A DNA stretch of 18,010 nucleotides, from positions 1 through 18,010 of the forward strand of contig JAWXBJ010000123.1 in assembly GCA_034439955.1 (NCBI GenBank). The letters are read 5' to 3'. The notes below the pieces were generated by a model. That model saw only the letters and a list, made by a program, of their open reading frames with translations. It was not told where the DNA came from and made no database searches. The translations under genes were made by a program, and so were the position numbers. This DNA comes from UBA7672 sp034439955 (GTDB lineage: Bacteria > Pseudomonadota > Alphaproteobacteria > Caulobacterales > Hyphomonadaceae). Below, piece after piece: positions 12,942 to 18,010 of the stretch. Position 1 is the first letter of the stretch; each line of letters begins with the position of its first letter.

Positions 12942-13904
12942 TCAATCCACCCGGCGCTGCCAGTATCCGCACCACTTCACCGACTTGGGAGCGTGAGCGG
13001 TAGCGTCTGCCAACATGGAGAACTGCGCTCCGTTCGAAATGCGGCGGAAGTCCTCACGCCATGCAAGCTCTGTCGCGTAAGCTTGCAGGTGCGGGCCGCT
13101 GATATGGTGATGTATGCCATGTTCAGCGCGGCGGACGCGGCTAAAGAAGCTCTCAGCAGCGTTGGTGCAGGCGCCATTCAACGAATAAGCTTGCGAGTGA
13201 TCGATGCGCTTTATCGGGTAATGAGCCGACAGGCGATCCCAGGCGCGGCTCTCGTCAGCATGAATGGTCGTGCCCGGTTCGATGTGTTGCGTCGCCAGCA
13301 CGGCGCCCTGCGCTTCTGACTTCACGACGTAAGCGCGGGTCCGGCCTTTACGCTCGCGCATGGCGACGACAACCTGACGCTTGCCTGTCTGGTTTTCGAC
13401 TATGCGGCGATCCTTGCGGTTCTTCTTTTCGTTTTCCGGCTTCGAGTAACCGCCCGTGTACATGCCATCGATTTCAACTACGCCCGACAGGGCGCTGTTG
13501 TCTATGGCGAGGCCGAGGGCTTCACGTATTTTGTGGAGGAGGACGAAGGCCGTTTGATAAGCGTAGCCAAGATCACGCACCAGATGCAAGGCCGCATGAC
13601 CTTTGACGCCGTTGGAAAACAACGCGATGGCGGCGAGGATATTGCGGACTTCCATTTTACGGCTGTGGAAAATCGTGCCTGAGGTCAGGCTGAATTGTTT
13701 GGAGCAGCCCTTACACTTCCAGCGGCGCTGCGTGGCGAGATAGTAGCTTTCGACGCAACCGCAGACGGGGCAAACGGGCTCGCCATCCGTATCGGCCCAG
13801 CGGATCAGCTGGAACGCCTCACGGGCTTGTTCGTCCGTCATGCGCATGACATCAGCCAGCTTCAAAGAGCGGGCGGCGGCAGATTTGAGAAAGTGCTGGG
13901 CCAT
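12942..13904 (-). CDS. tnp: IS1595-family DDE transposase
   Basis: A 320-aa transposase that moves the 9898-14884 element. The N-terminal zinc ribbon has CPVCGC (Cys45, Cys48) and CKGC (Cys64, Cys67). The RNase H-like catalytic core has Asp146 in GVVEIDGMYTGG, Asp217 in TIHADESRAW and Glu251 in TNAAESFFSRVRRAEHG. This is the ISXO2-like transposase arrangement. The protein ends WCGYWQRRVD and looks complete. An upstream ATG (13922) is in frame, but ATG 13904 has an AGGTGA ribosome site five bases away and was chosen. A partial copy of the terminal repeat sits just upstream, so the transposase may bind and regulate its own promoter (inference). Confidence 0.95.
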   Translation of the reverse strand: MAQHFLKSAAARSLKLADVMRMTDEQAREAFQLIRWADTDGEPVCPVCGCVESYYLATQRRWKCKGCSKQFSLTSGTIFHSRKMEVRNILAAIALFSNGVKGHAALHLVRDLGYAYQTAFVLLHKIREALGLAIDNSALSGVVEIDGMYTGGYSKPENEKKNRKDRRIVENQTGKRQVVVAMRERKGRTRAYVVKSEAQGAVLATQHIEPGTTIHADESRAWDRLSAHYPIKRIDHSQAYSLNGACTNAAESFFSRVRRAEHGIHHHISGPHLQAYATELAWREDFRRISNGAQFSMLADATAHAPKSVKWCGYWQRRVD

Positions 13905-13912
13905 CGAGTCAC

Positions 13913-13939
13913 CTAACCACATCTGATGATGTACAGATG
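13913..13939. promoter_or_regulatory. Internal copy of the TIR core and palindrome between divergent genes
   Basis: CTAACCACATCTGATGATGT (from 13913) matches the TIR segment CTAACCACATGTGATGGT with two substitutions and in the same orientation as the left end. It overlaps an inverted repeat CATCTG-N8-CAGATG (13920-13939). The site lies in the leader of the transposase gene and at the start of the divergent DUF6471-type gene. It is a natural place for transposase or regulator autocontrol. Confidence 0.55.
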
Positions 13940-14296
13940 CGGCTAGACGTGACCGGCGTCAAGGGATATATCGTCACTTGTGATGATTTTCTTGGAGACA
14001 CATCTTTGCCAGTCAAAATCGCGCGTCGGAAATCAGCGGTCCCTCTCAATGCGTTTAAAGAGCGCGCCGCGACGGTTGAGTTTGAGGAACGGGCTAAAGT
14101 CCTGTTGAAAAAGGCGCTTGCAGAAAAAGGTCTGACCCATGGCGCGCTTGTCGCCGCGCTGACTGGGCTGGGGCTCCCCGAGATAAAAGAGCAGGCCATG
14201 ACAAACAAGATAAGCCGGGGCGGCTTCTCAGCGGCGTTCCTGCTTCAGTGCATGGACGCCATGGGTTTGGAGCTAGCGGCCAAGCCGAAGCGCTAG
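13937..14296 (+). CDS. DUF6471-type small protein, possible regulator
   Basis: A 119-aa protein. Its C-terminal 65 residues (AKVLLKKALAEKGLTHGALVAALTGLGL ... NKISRGGFSAAFLLQCMDAMGLELA) match the pattern I associate with DUF6471, a small helix-turn-helix-like domain. The helices LTHGALVAALTGLG and NKISRGGFSAAFLLQCM read like HTH elements, so DNA binding is inferred. ATG 13937 lacks a ribosome site. An in-frame TTG at 14006 is preceded by GGAG (13994-13997) at ideal spacing and would give a 96-aa protein containing the whole domain; it may be the true start. It is divergent from the transposase and 7 bases upstream of the next gene, with which it probably forms an operon. Confidence 0.75.
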   Translation: MRLDVTGVKGYIVTCDDFLGDTSLPVKIARRKSAVPLNAFKERAATVEFEERAKVLLKKALAEKGLTHGALVAALTGLGLPEIKEQAMTNKISRGGFSAAFLLQCMDAMGLELAAKPKR

Positions 14297-14303
14297 GCAT
14301 CCA

Positions 14304-14663
14304 ATGGCGAAAAGACCTCCCAAGCCCAACGACCCACCCGCGCCACGAAACATAGCGCGCGAGCAAGCGCTTGCCGCCGCAATAGATTCGTTTTCCGTGG
14401 TAGAGGTAAAGTACGAAAACGACATGCTTTGGCGCACCTATGAGCCGCACTGCGTTTTCTATGGGACAGCCGACCAGCGACAGGTCCGGGTTTTTGGCGA
14501 TCAGATAAGAAACGGCAACAAACCGGCCGACGCACCCGCGCCGCGTGACTTTGAGGTTGGGCTAATCATCGATCTGCGAGCGACAGGCGCGAAGTTCAAG
14601 CGACCCAGCACCTTTGATCGCTTCGCTTCCAAGTTCAAACACGGCATCATCCGAAGCCTCTAA
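14304..14663 (+). CDS. Small passenger protein with weak WYL-like pattern
   Basis: A 119-aa protein. After a Pro/Arg-rich start (MAKRPPKPNDPPAPRN) the sequence VEVKYENDMLWRTYEPHCVFYG, then QVRVFGDQI, weakly resembles WYL domains (a Y-R-x-x-x-P-H pattern followed by a short beta strand), which often bind ligands or nucleic acid in defence regulators. This similarity is by eye and tentative. The ATG follows the DUF6471-type stop by 7 bases, implying translational coupling. Its last 102 bases overlap the convergent 14562-14807 ORF. Confidence 0.65.
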   Translation: MAKRPPKPNDPPAPRNIAREQALAAAIDSFSVVEVKYENDMLWRTYEPHCVFYGTADQRQVRVFGDQIRNGNKPADAPAPRDFEVGLIIDLRATGAKFKRPSTFDRFASKFKHGIIRSL

Positions 14664-14807
14664 GGCGTCGAGATAATCCAAAATACCTTGCAGGCCATCC
14701 CTGGCGCCTTCAGCGGCCTGCTCGGGGCTGAGCGTTTCGAATCCGGCAAGTCCGGAATTGGCATACCAGCGGATTTGATCGGGGTGAGGCATAAGCCGAA
14801 CGATCAT
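14562..14807 (-). CDS. 81-aa hypothetical protein overlapping the convergent gene
   Basis: The protein starts MIVRLMPHPDQIRWYANSGL and continues through ETLSPEQAAEGARDGLQGIL, then an acidic helix EASDDAVFELGSEAIK. The first 48 codons, outside the overlap, use GC-ending codons as its neighbours do, and the ATG has an AGAAAGAAG ribosome site. The last 102 bases lie antisense to the end of the WYL-like gene. A small soluble helical protein is likely; its function is unknown. It may be an antitoxin- or adaptor-sized partner, but nothing specific shows this. Confidence 0.5.
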   Translation of the reverse strand: MIVRLMPHPDQIRWYANSGLAGFETLSPEQAAEGARDGLQGILDYLDALEASDDAVFELGSEAIKGAGSLELRACRSQIDD

Positions 14808-14846
14808 AAATACTTCTTTCTAGGGCTTGAGTTCATAACACATTTG

Positions 14847-14884
14847 GCTACCATCACATGTGGTTAGTCTGCTAGACCATACCG
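14847..14884 (-). repeat. Right terminal inverted repeat of the IS1595-family transposon
   Basis: This is the reverse complement of 9898-9935 with a single mismatch, ending in CTAGACCATACCG at 14884. The exact target duplication follows immediately. Confidence 0.92.
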
Positions 14885-14892
14885 CCATTTCC
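14885..14892. repeat. Target-site duplication, right copy
   Basis: CCATTTCC is identical to 9890-9897. Removing one copy and the element joins 9889 to 14885 and restores the pre-insertion island sequence. Confidence 0.92.
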
Positions 14893-14908
14893 GCCGGTCA
14901 CATCTGGC

Positions 14909-14940
14909 AGACCCGGATTTGAAGTCTGGGCGACCGGGTC
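14909..14940. repeat. Overlapping inverted repeats before the exported-protein gene
   Basis: GACCCGG (14910-14916) pairs with CCGGGTC (14934-14940). An alternative CAGAC (14909-14913) pairs with GTCTG (14924-14928). Before the transposon landed, this segment lay about 100 bases downstream of the FtsK/HerA-like gene. It may have been that gene's terminator (without a T-run) or a leader element of the next one. Confidence 0.3.
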
Positions 14941-14991
14941 AAATTGTGCATCTATTCGGGCGTGTCTATGTGGATAGTCGCGGAGGCGAAC

Positions 14992-15618
14992 ATGCGTGGG
15001 TCGGCGTGGCTGGCTCTTTGCCTATGCCTCTTTTTGTCGCCAAGTTGCACGAACATCGATCAGTACAGGGGGATTGAAGGGCCTCCAGGCGGGTATGTTA
15101 CAGGCGCAAGTCAGGCCAATAGGGTGTTCACTGCATTCAGTCCGAATGGCAGTGGCGGATACGGTGCCGCATGGGTGCTGGTGCGCGTTGTTGCTCCTCC
15201 CGCGGCCACACGTTGCTGGGTGACCGGCCAAAGCCCATTCAGCCCGCCGGGTCCACTGACCGCAGGAGTGCCGGATGCGCAGCATGAAGTCATGCTTACG
15301 TACCAATCATTGGCGTCGTCCGCCTCGTTCGCATGCCGCACGCCGGATGGCGATGTAAGGCGCACAGTGCGCGCAGTTCCGTATCATCTGCCCCCGACGT
15401 CATATACTCCACGATGGGTTTCCTCCCTTGCCACCCAGGTAAAGCCACCCCTCGTACACATGGACCCGACGGATACTGAAGCAGAACATCGCTGGCAGAA
15501 GCTTGCTGCCGAAATCTGCCCAACTGTTTCCGAAACGGCATTTTATTTCGTCTGCAGACCGGGAATGCTTGAGAAACTGACGGCGGAGGATTTGGGCGGG
15601 GCAGTCAAGGTAGAATAA
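14992..15618 (+). CDS. Small exported protein / probable lipoprotein, function unknown
   Basis: A 208-aa protein with an N-terminal signal MRGSAWLALCLCLFLSPSC. The Cys after LSPS could be a lipobox cysteine, although Pro at -2 is not canonical, so a lipoprotein is likely but not certain. The mature part has a Gly-rich start, four further Cys residues (ATRCWV, SFACRT, EICPTV, YFVCRP) that could form two disulfides in the periplasm, and a C-terminal helix (MLEKLTAEDLGG). No family is recognised. ATG 14992 has GGAGG five bases upstream; earlier in-frame starts do not. Confidence 0.72.
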   Translation: MRGSAWLALCLCLFLSPSCTNIDQYRGIEGPPGGYVTGASQANRVFTAFSPNGSGGYGAAWVLVRVVAPPAATRCWVTGQSPFSPPGPLTAGVPDAQHEVMLTYQSLASSASFACRTPDGDVRRTVRAVPYHLPPTSYTPRWVSSLATQVKPPLVHMDPTDTEAEHRWQKLAAEICPTVSETAFYFVCRPGMLEKLTAEDLGGAVKVE

Positions 15619-15671
15619 GTGTTGGGTGCCAATACAGACGTGGGGTCTCTGGCACACCATGAGGATGGCCG

Positions 15672-15774
15672 CTATTGGCGAGCTCGAGCCCCACCGGGGA
15701 GGGAGCCCCGGACGGAAGGTCTGGAGCAGCTCAGCCAGCCGTAACATTGTGGCGGCGCAGGTGATGATGGCCCA
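15672..15774 (+). repeat. 103-bp imperfect direct repeat, copy A
   Basis: The segment aligns without gaps to 16508-16610, with 71 of 103 positions identical by hand count. The best-conserved parts are TTGGCGA near the start and TGTGGCGG then TGGCCCA at the end. Mismatches show no codon periodicity, so it looks like non-coding repeat or mobile-element relic. An internal CCGGGG/CCCCGG hairpin (15694-15711) is present in this copy only. Confidence 0.6.
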
Positions 15775-15784
15775 TCTCTGCCGA

Positions 15785-16438
15785 TCACCTACCCGGGTAC
15801 CGTGAGGTAGTAGAAGGCAGTCCCCGGCGGAAAGCTTCGGCTTCCGCCTCGAGTTCGGCGCGAATGACTGGATCTAACCCACAACCCAGCGCCAAGACCA
15901 TCGTCAGCGCTTCGAGCTCATCCGGCTTGCTGCCCGCCAATCGTCCCGCCATCCAACGCAACATACCAATCGCCATTTTTTCGTTTCTTCCAATGGCGAC
16001 CTTTTCCGTCCTCTTCGCGGTCGCGATTGCGGAGACAAGGTCTTTTTGTCCGAATTGTCGCTGCGCCTCGCTGAACAGATCGACAAATGCCGGCGTATGA
16101 ATGACGGGCCAACAATGATCGTCAGGACCGTTTGCCGCGCCGCGAACGGTAGGCGAGCTGCTGCCGGTCCGGGATTGTGCATTCGGATCGTTTGTGGCGT
16201 CTCCGATGATGGGATCGGCGGCGTCCCCTATGGTAGAATCTTCTGACGGGCGTGCCGTCTCTGGTTCCACCAAATAGATTGGCGGCTCCCCCTCAAGCCG
16301 AGGTCGAGGTATCCAAGTTTCGGCACGATCTTTCAGGATCAGATCATTGTCCGTTCGCGGTGGAGGCGCTTGCGCTTCCACGGAGAGACAACCTAGCACC
16401 ATCACTGATAACATGACGGGCAGCCCTGAACGCGCCAT
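15785..16438 (-). CDS. Secreted or periplasmic protein, function unknown
   Basis: A 217-aa protein with a signal peptide MARSGLPVMLSVMVLGCLSVEAQA. It could be cleaved after AQA (signal peptidase I) or modified at Cys17 in VLGC. Residues about 25-105 are Pro/Asp/Thr-rich and probably disordered, including two near-copies of IGDA. The C-terminal 110 residues are helical (FVDLFSEAQRQFGQKDLVSAI ... VIRAELEAEAEAFRRGL) and resemble a TPR-like hairpin bundle. ATG 16438 is preceded by AAGGAAA; the frame extends 126 codons further upstream, but that segment covers the direct repeat and lacks protein character. It is divergent from the TIR-domain gene. Confidence 0.7.
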   Translation of the reverse strand: MARSGLPVMLSVMVLGCLSVEAQAPPPRTDNDLILKDRAETWIPRPRLEGEPPIYLVEPETARPSEDSTIGDAADPIIGDATNDPNAQSRTGSSSPTVRGAANGPDDHCWPVIHTPAFVDLFSEAQRQFGQKDLVSAIATAKRTEKVAIGRNEKMAIGMLRWMAGRLAGSKPDELEALTMVLALGCGLDPVIRAELEAEAEAFRRGLPSTTSRYPGR

Positions 16439-16507
16439 ATGCGTTTCCTTTACGGAAAGCTGTTTGCCAATGTAAATACCACCAAACCAAAGGACGGCCA
16501 ACGCCAG

Positions 16508-16610
16508 CATTTGGCGATGTCGCGCCTGATGGGGGAGGCATCCCGGAACGGTAGGTTTAGATCGGAGCTGTCGGTCGCAATACTGTGGCGGAGCAGGAGG
16601 TGCTGGCCCA
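16508..16610 (+). repeat. 103-bp imperfect direct repeat, copy B
   Basis: The partner of 15672-15774, in the same orientation. It sits in the 222-base divergent region between the exported-protein gene and the TIR-domain gene, so it may contribute promoter sequence to one or both. The two copies bracket the 15785-16438 gene. Confidence 0.6.
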
Positions 16611-16660
16611 AGTTGGACGTCGAGTTTTGGAGCGCCCAAGCACCGAGGGGATTTGAAGCA

Positions 16661-17455
16661 ATGACAAACAATACCACGCGCCTCTGGTTGACCTACGCCT
16701 GGGCTGACAACGATGACCGGCAGATCGACCATGTGATCCAAGCCATCGAAGGTGCCGGCCTGGCCGTCGCGTTCGATCGAGTTCACCTCATCCCGGGCCA
16801 GCGTATATGGCAGCAACTTGATGCGGCGATTTCCGATCCATCAAAAACGGATGCGTGGGCGATCTACGCAACAAGGGCCAGTCTCACCAGCGAGCCTTGT
16901 CTTGAGGAGTTGGCGTACGCACTTGATCGAACCATGCGCAGTCGGGGAACACAGTTCCCGATCATCGGCATTTTTCCGGAACCGATCGACCGCGCCCTAA
17001 TCCCCTCTTCCATTGCAACCCGACTATACGTGAACCTCGGCGATCCCGACTGGGCCAAAAAAGTTGCCGCGGGCGCCAGGATCGAACAGCCTGTTGTCCC
17101 GACAAATCTCGCGGCTCCCTACCACCTTCATTCGTCCATGTCCGACGGCAAGCTGGTCATCGAATTACGCCCCCGATCCGGCAGGTGGCATCCGTTCGTT
17201 GTCCTAGTACCCGCGCCGGATCGTGCCAAGCTGCTCAATGTTAGCTTCGGTCCGGCGGGGAAACCTCCAGAGGTCAGCCTCGTCCTGGGGTCATCTGAGG
17301 TGGAAGCTGATAACCTCTACAAGGGCGTGACAATTCAAAATCCCATCGATCCGCTGAATAGCGCCTACGTCTACTTTTCCACCTCGCCGACCGAGATTGT
17401 ATTCGGGCAACAAGGCGAGCCGCTGTGGCAGGAAAAACCAACTTCGCTGAACTGA
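16661..17455 (+). CDS. TIR-domain protein, candidate antiphage effector
   Basis: A 264-aa protein. Residues 7-140 read as a TIR domain: the first strand LWLTYAWAD, helix QIDHVIQAIEGAG, then VAFDRVHLIPGQRIWQQL as BB-loop region, DAWAIYATRASLTS, and CLEELAYAL, where Glu83 is at the usual place of the NAD-cleaving catalytic Glu, followed by FPIIGIF. Bacterial TIR domains commonly cleave NAD+ or make cyclic ADP-ribose-type signals in antiphage defence. The C-terminal 110 residues (KLVIELRPRSGRWHPFVVLV ...) look beta-rich and may be a sensor or oligomerisation module. ATG 16661 is preceded by GAGGGG at somewhat long spacing; the upstream frame overlaps the direct repeat. A truncated second gene follows 30 bases after the stop. 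Confidence 0.8.
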   Translation: MTNNTTRLWLTYAWADNDDRQIDHVIQAIEGAGLAVAFDRVHLIPGQRIWQQLDAAISDPSKTDAWAIYATRASLTSEPCLEELAYALDRTMRSRGTQFPIIGIFPEPIDRALIPSSIATRLYVNLGDPDWAKKVAAGARIEQPVVPTNLAAPYHLHSSMSDGKLVIELRPRSGRWHPFVVLVPAPDRAKLLNVSFGPAGKPPEVSLVLGSSEVEADNLYKGVTIQNPIDPLNSAYVYFSTSPTEIVFGQQGEPLWQEKPTSLN

Positions 17456-17485
17456 TCCCCGAAATAGGATTGGATTGGGGTTAAG

Positions 17486-17575
17486 ATGCCGACCATCAAG
17501 GTCTCGACCGAAATCGGAAACGACGCCGTCGCAATTGTGAACCGCCCCGGTAACCCCGGAGGCTGTTTGGTTTGA
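17486..17575 (+). pseudogene. Gene after the TIR gene, cut by an IS3-family insertion
   Basis: The ORF starts at ATG 17486, 30 bases after the TIR stop, with a GGGG/TTAAG region upstream. The first 17 codons (MPTIKVSTEIGNDAVAI) look like real protein. At 17538 the frame enters the IS end sequence TGAACCGCCCCGG and reaches a stop at 17575. The remainder of the gene is not in the window. It was probably the second gene of the TIR operon. Confidence 0.55.
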
Positions 17576-17792
17576 GTCAGGCTGGGACGGCTTGGTTCTC
17601 CATCATAGCATAGTAGGCGGCTTCGGCCTCGGGGGGCGGGATGTTGCCGATGGGTTCGAGGAGCCGCCGGTTGTTGTACCAGTCGACCCATTCGAGCGTG
17701 GCGTACTCGACTTCATCGAGCGACCGCCATGGCCCGTTCCGCCAGATCACTTCGGCTTTGTAGAGACCGTTGATCGTCTCAGCGAGAGCGTT
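17538..17792 (-). mobile_element. IS3-family element, terminal fragment
   Basis: The end sequence TGAACCGCCCCGGTAACCCC at 17538 resembles IS3-family terminal repeats, and the transposase 3' end follows on the minus strand. The element is interrupted near 17792 by an IS110-family sequence, so only about 255 bases of this side are present here; the rest may lie beyond the window. Confidence 0.7.
17577..17792 (-). pseudogene. IS3-family transposase (OrfB), C-terminal fragment
   Basis: About 71 codons remain: NALAETINGLYKAEVI, WRSLDEVEYATLEWVDWYNN, RRLLEPIGNIPPPEAEAAYY, ending NQAVPA. This is the end of the IS3-family integrase core, including the helix with the third catalytic Glu (NALAET) and the typical W-V-x-W-Y-N-N-R-R segment. 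The N-terminal part is replaced by IS110-family sequence. It is not functional as present in the window. Confidence 0.85.
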
Positions 17793-18010
17793 GATGCTCC
17801 TATGTTTGTCAAGCATCGGCCGACCTGGCCGGCGATGCACATAAGGCTCGATAGATTTCACGGACAATGTAGCGCTTTATACAGCGCACGATCTCGCGCT
17901 TCGTTTTGCCTTCTGCGGTCCGTCTAGCTGCGTATGCTTTGGTTTGCTGGTCATCACGCATGCGCACAATGGCCACGCGATAGATGGCTGCGTTGGCTTG
18001 TCGATTTCCA
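17793..18010 (-). mobile_element. IS110-family element, partial, inserted in the IS3-family element
   Basis: Sequence upstream of the IS3 transposase fragment encodes the end of an IS110-family transposase, then an AT-richer tail, TTGACAAACATAGGAGCATC, which looks like that element's terminus. It continues past the window edge. IS110 elements have no strong terminal inverted repeats, so the exact junction near 17792 is approximate. Confidence 0.65.
17809..18010 (-). CDS. IS110-family transposase, C-terminal part (partial)
   Basis: The frame runs in from the right edge and ends at TGA (17811-17809), giving about 66 residues: GNRQANAAIYRVAIVRMR, then ARRTAEGKTKREIVRCIKRY, IVREIYRALC. This is the C-terminal pattern of the Transposase_20 domain of IS110 enzymes, serine-containing DEDD recombinases that move as circular intermediates and in some groups use a bridge RNA. 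The catalytic N-terminus is outside the window. Confidence 0.82.
   Translation of the reverse strand, partial: GNRQANAAIYRVAIVRMRDDQQTKAYAARRTAEGKTKREIVRCIKRYIVREIYRALCASPARSADA

Larger units (their letters stand above)
9898..14884. mobile_element. IS1595-family transposon with passenger genes (4987 bp)
   Basis: The element is bounded by 38-bp terminal inverted repeats (9898-9935 and 14847-14884) with one mismatch and by 8-bp direct repeats CCATTTCC. Inside are a DDE transposase with an N-terminal zinc ribbon, typical of IS1595/ISXO2-like enzymes, and eight further coding features. Some IS1595-family members are known to carry passenger genes, which makes this a transposon rather than a simple IS. 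The intact ends and exact target duplication suggest a fairly recent insertion, into the region downstream of the FtsK/HerA-like gene. No resolvase was seen. Confidence 0.93.
7010..18010. mobile_element. Integrated genomic island at tRNA-Arg(CCU), right end outside window
   Basis: A truncated tRNA-Arg fragment is followed by a tyrosine recombinase and an AlpA-like regulator, then only accessory material: structured DNA, an IS1595-family transposon with R-M-like cargo, a TIR-domain gene, and nested IS3/IS110 elements. This is the classical arrangement of an element that entered the 3' half of a tRNA gene. In that arrangement the intact tRNA would lie at the far right end, which is not seen. 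The left boundary is firm. That everything up to the right edge belongs to one element is inferred. Confidence 0.6.

Noticed and set aside
9898..14884. Composite transposon made of two IS copies
   Set aside because: Only one transposase exists, and the ends are simple 38-bp inverted repeats, so this is a unit transposon.
14893..14940. Possible tRNA-like fragment with GATTTGAAGTC-like T loop
   Set aside because: It has no TTCGAAT T-loop, no acceptor pairing and no CCA; the only clear structure is a 7-bp inverted repeat.

Overview
This is a GC-rich stretch with alphaproteobacterial character. The coding style is Alphaproteobacteria-like, an IS1595-family transposon sits beside a DUF6471-type protein, and a fused MFS/spermidine-synthase-like gene is present. 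No marker allows a genus to be named. Functions below come from reading motifs in the translated sequence; no database search was possible.

Region 1-6862 looks like chromosomal backbone. It holds a lipoprotein gene with an internally duplicated domain (114-1445, minus), a divergent AraC-family regulator (1631-2500, plus), a short-chain dehydrogenase/reductase behind a palindrome-rich upstream region (2705-3499, plus), a large membrane protein fused to a spermidine-synthase-like domain (3599-5791, plus), and a convergent single-TM protein of unknown role (5807-6862, minus).

At 7010-7068 (minus) lies the 3' three quarters of a tRNA-Arg(CCU) whose 5' acceptor strand is missing. It is followed at once by a tyrosine recombinase (7146-8327) and an AlpA-like regulator (8428-8628). 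This is the usual signature of one end (attL/attR) of an integrated genetic element. The intact tRNA and the other end are not in the window, so the element probably runs past the right edge. Its next segment is a roughly 400-base gene-free stretch (8629-9035) packed with nested inverted repeats. It precedes a 254-aa protein (9036-9800) that reads like an FtsK/HerA-type ATPase lacking its P-loop.

A complete 4987-bp transposon of the IS1595 family (9898-14884) is inserted downstream. It has 38-bp terminal inverted repeats with one mismatch and a perfect 8-bp target duplication, CCATTTCC. Besides the DDE transposase it carries passenger genes: two winged-helix-like proteins, an N6-adenine methyltransferase overlapping a PD-(D/E)XK nuclease-like protein (a probable restriction-modification pair), a DUF6471-type protein, a WYL-like small protein, and a convergent small ORF. 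Between the nuclease and the neighbouring winged-helix gene is a compact plus-strand transcription unit with promoter, operator palindrome, strong Shine-Dalgarno, 18-codon ORF, two hairpins and a rho-independent terminator. No annotated gene explains it.

Right of the transposon are two small exported proteins (14992-15618 plus; 15785-16438 minus), a 103-bp imperfect direct repeat flanking the second one, and a TIR-domain protein (16661-17455), a candidate antiphage effector. The next gene of the TIR operon is cut after 17 codons by an IS3-family element, which is itself interrupted by an IS110-family element running off the window. Integrase, AlpA, R-M-like pair, TIR gene and nested IS elements together make 7010-18010 an accessory, defence-flavoured island.
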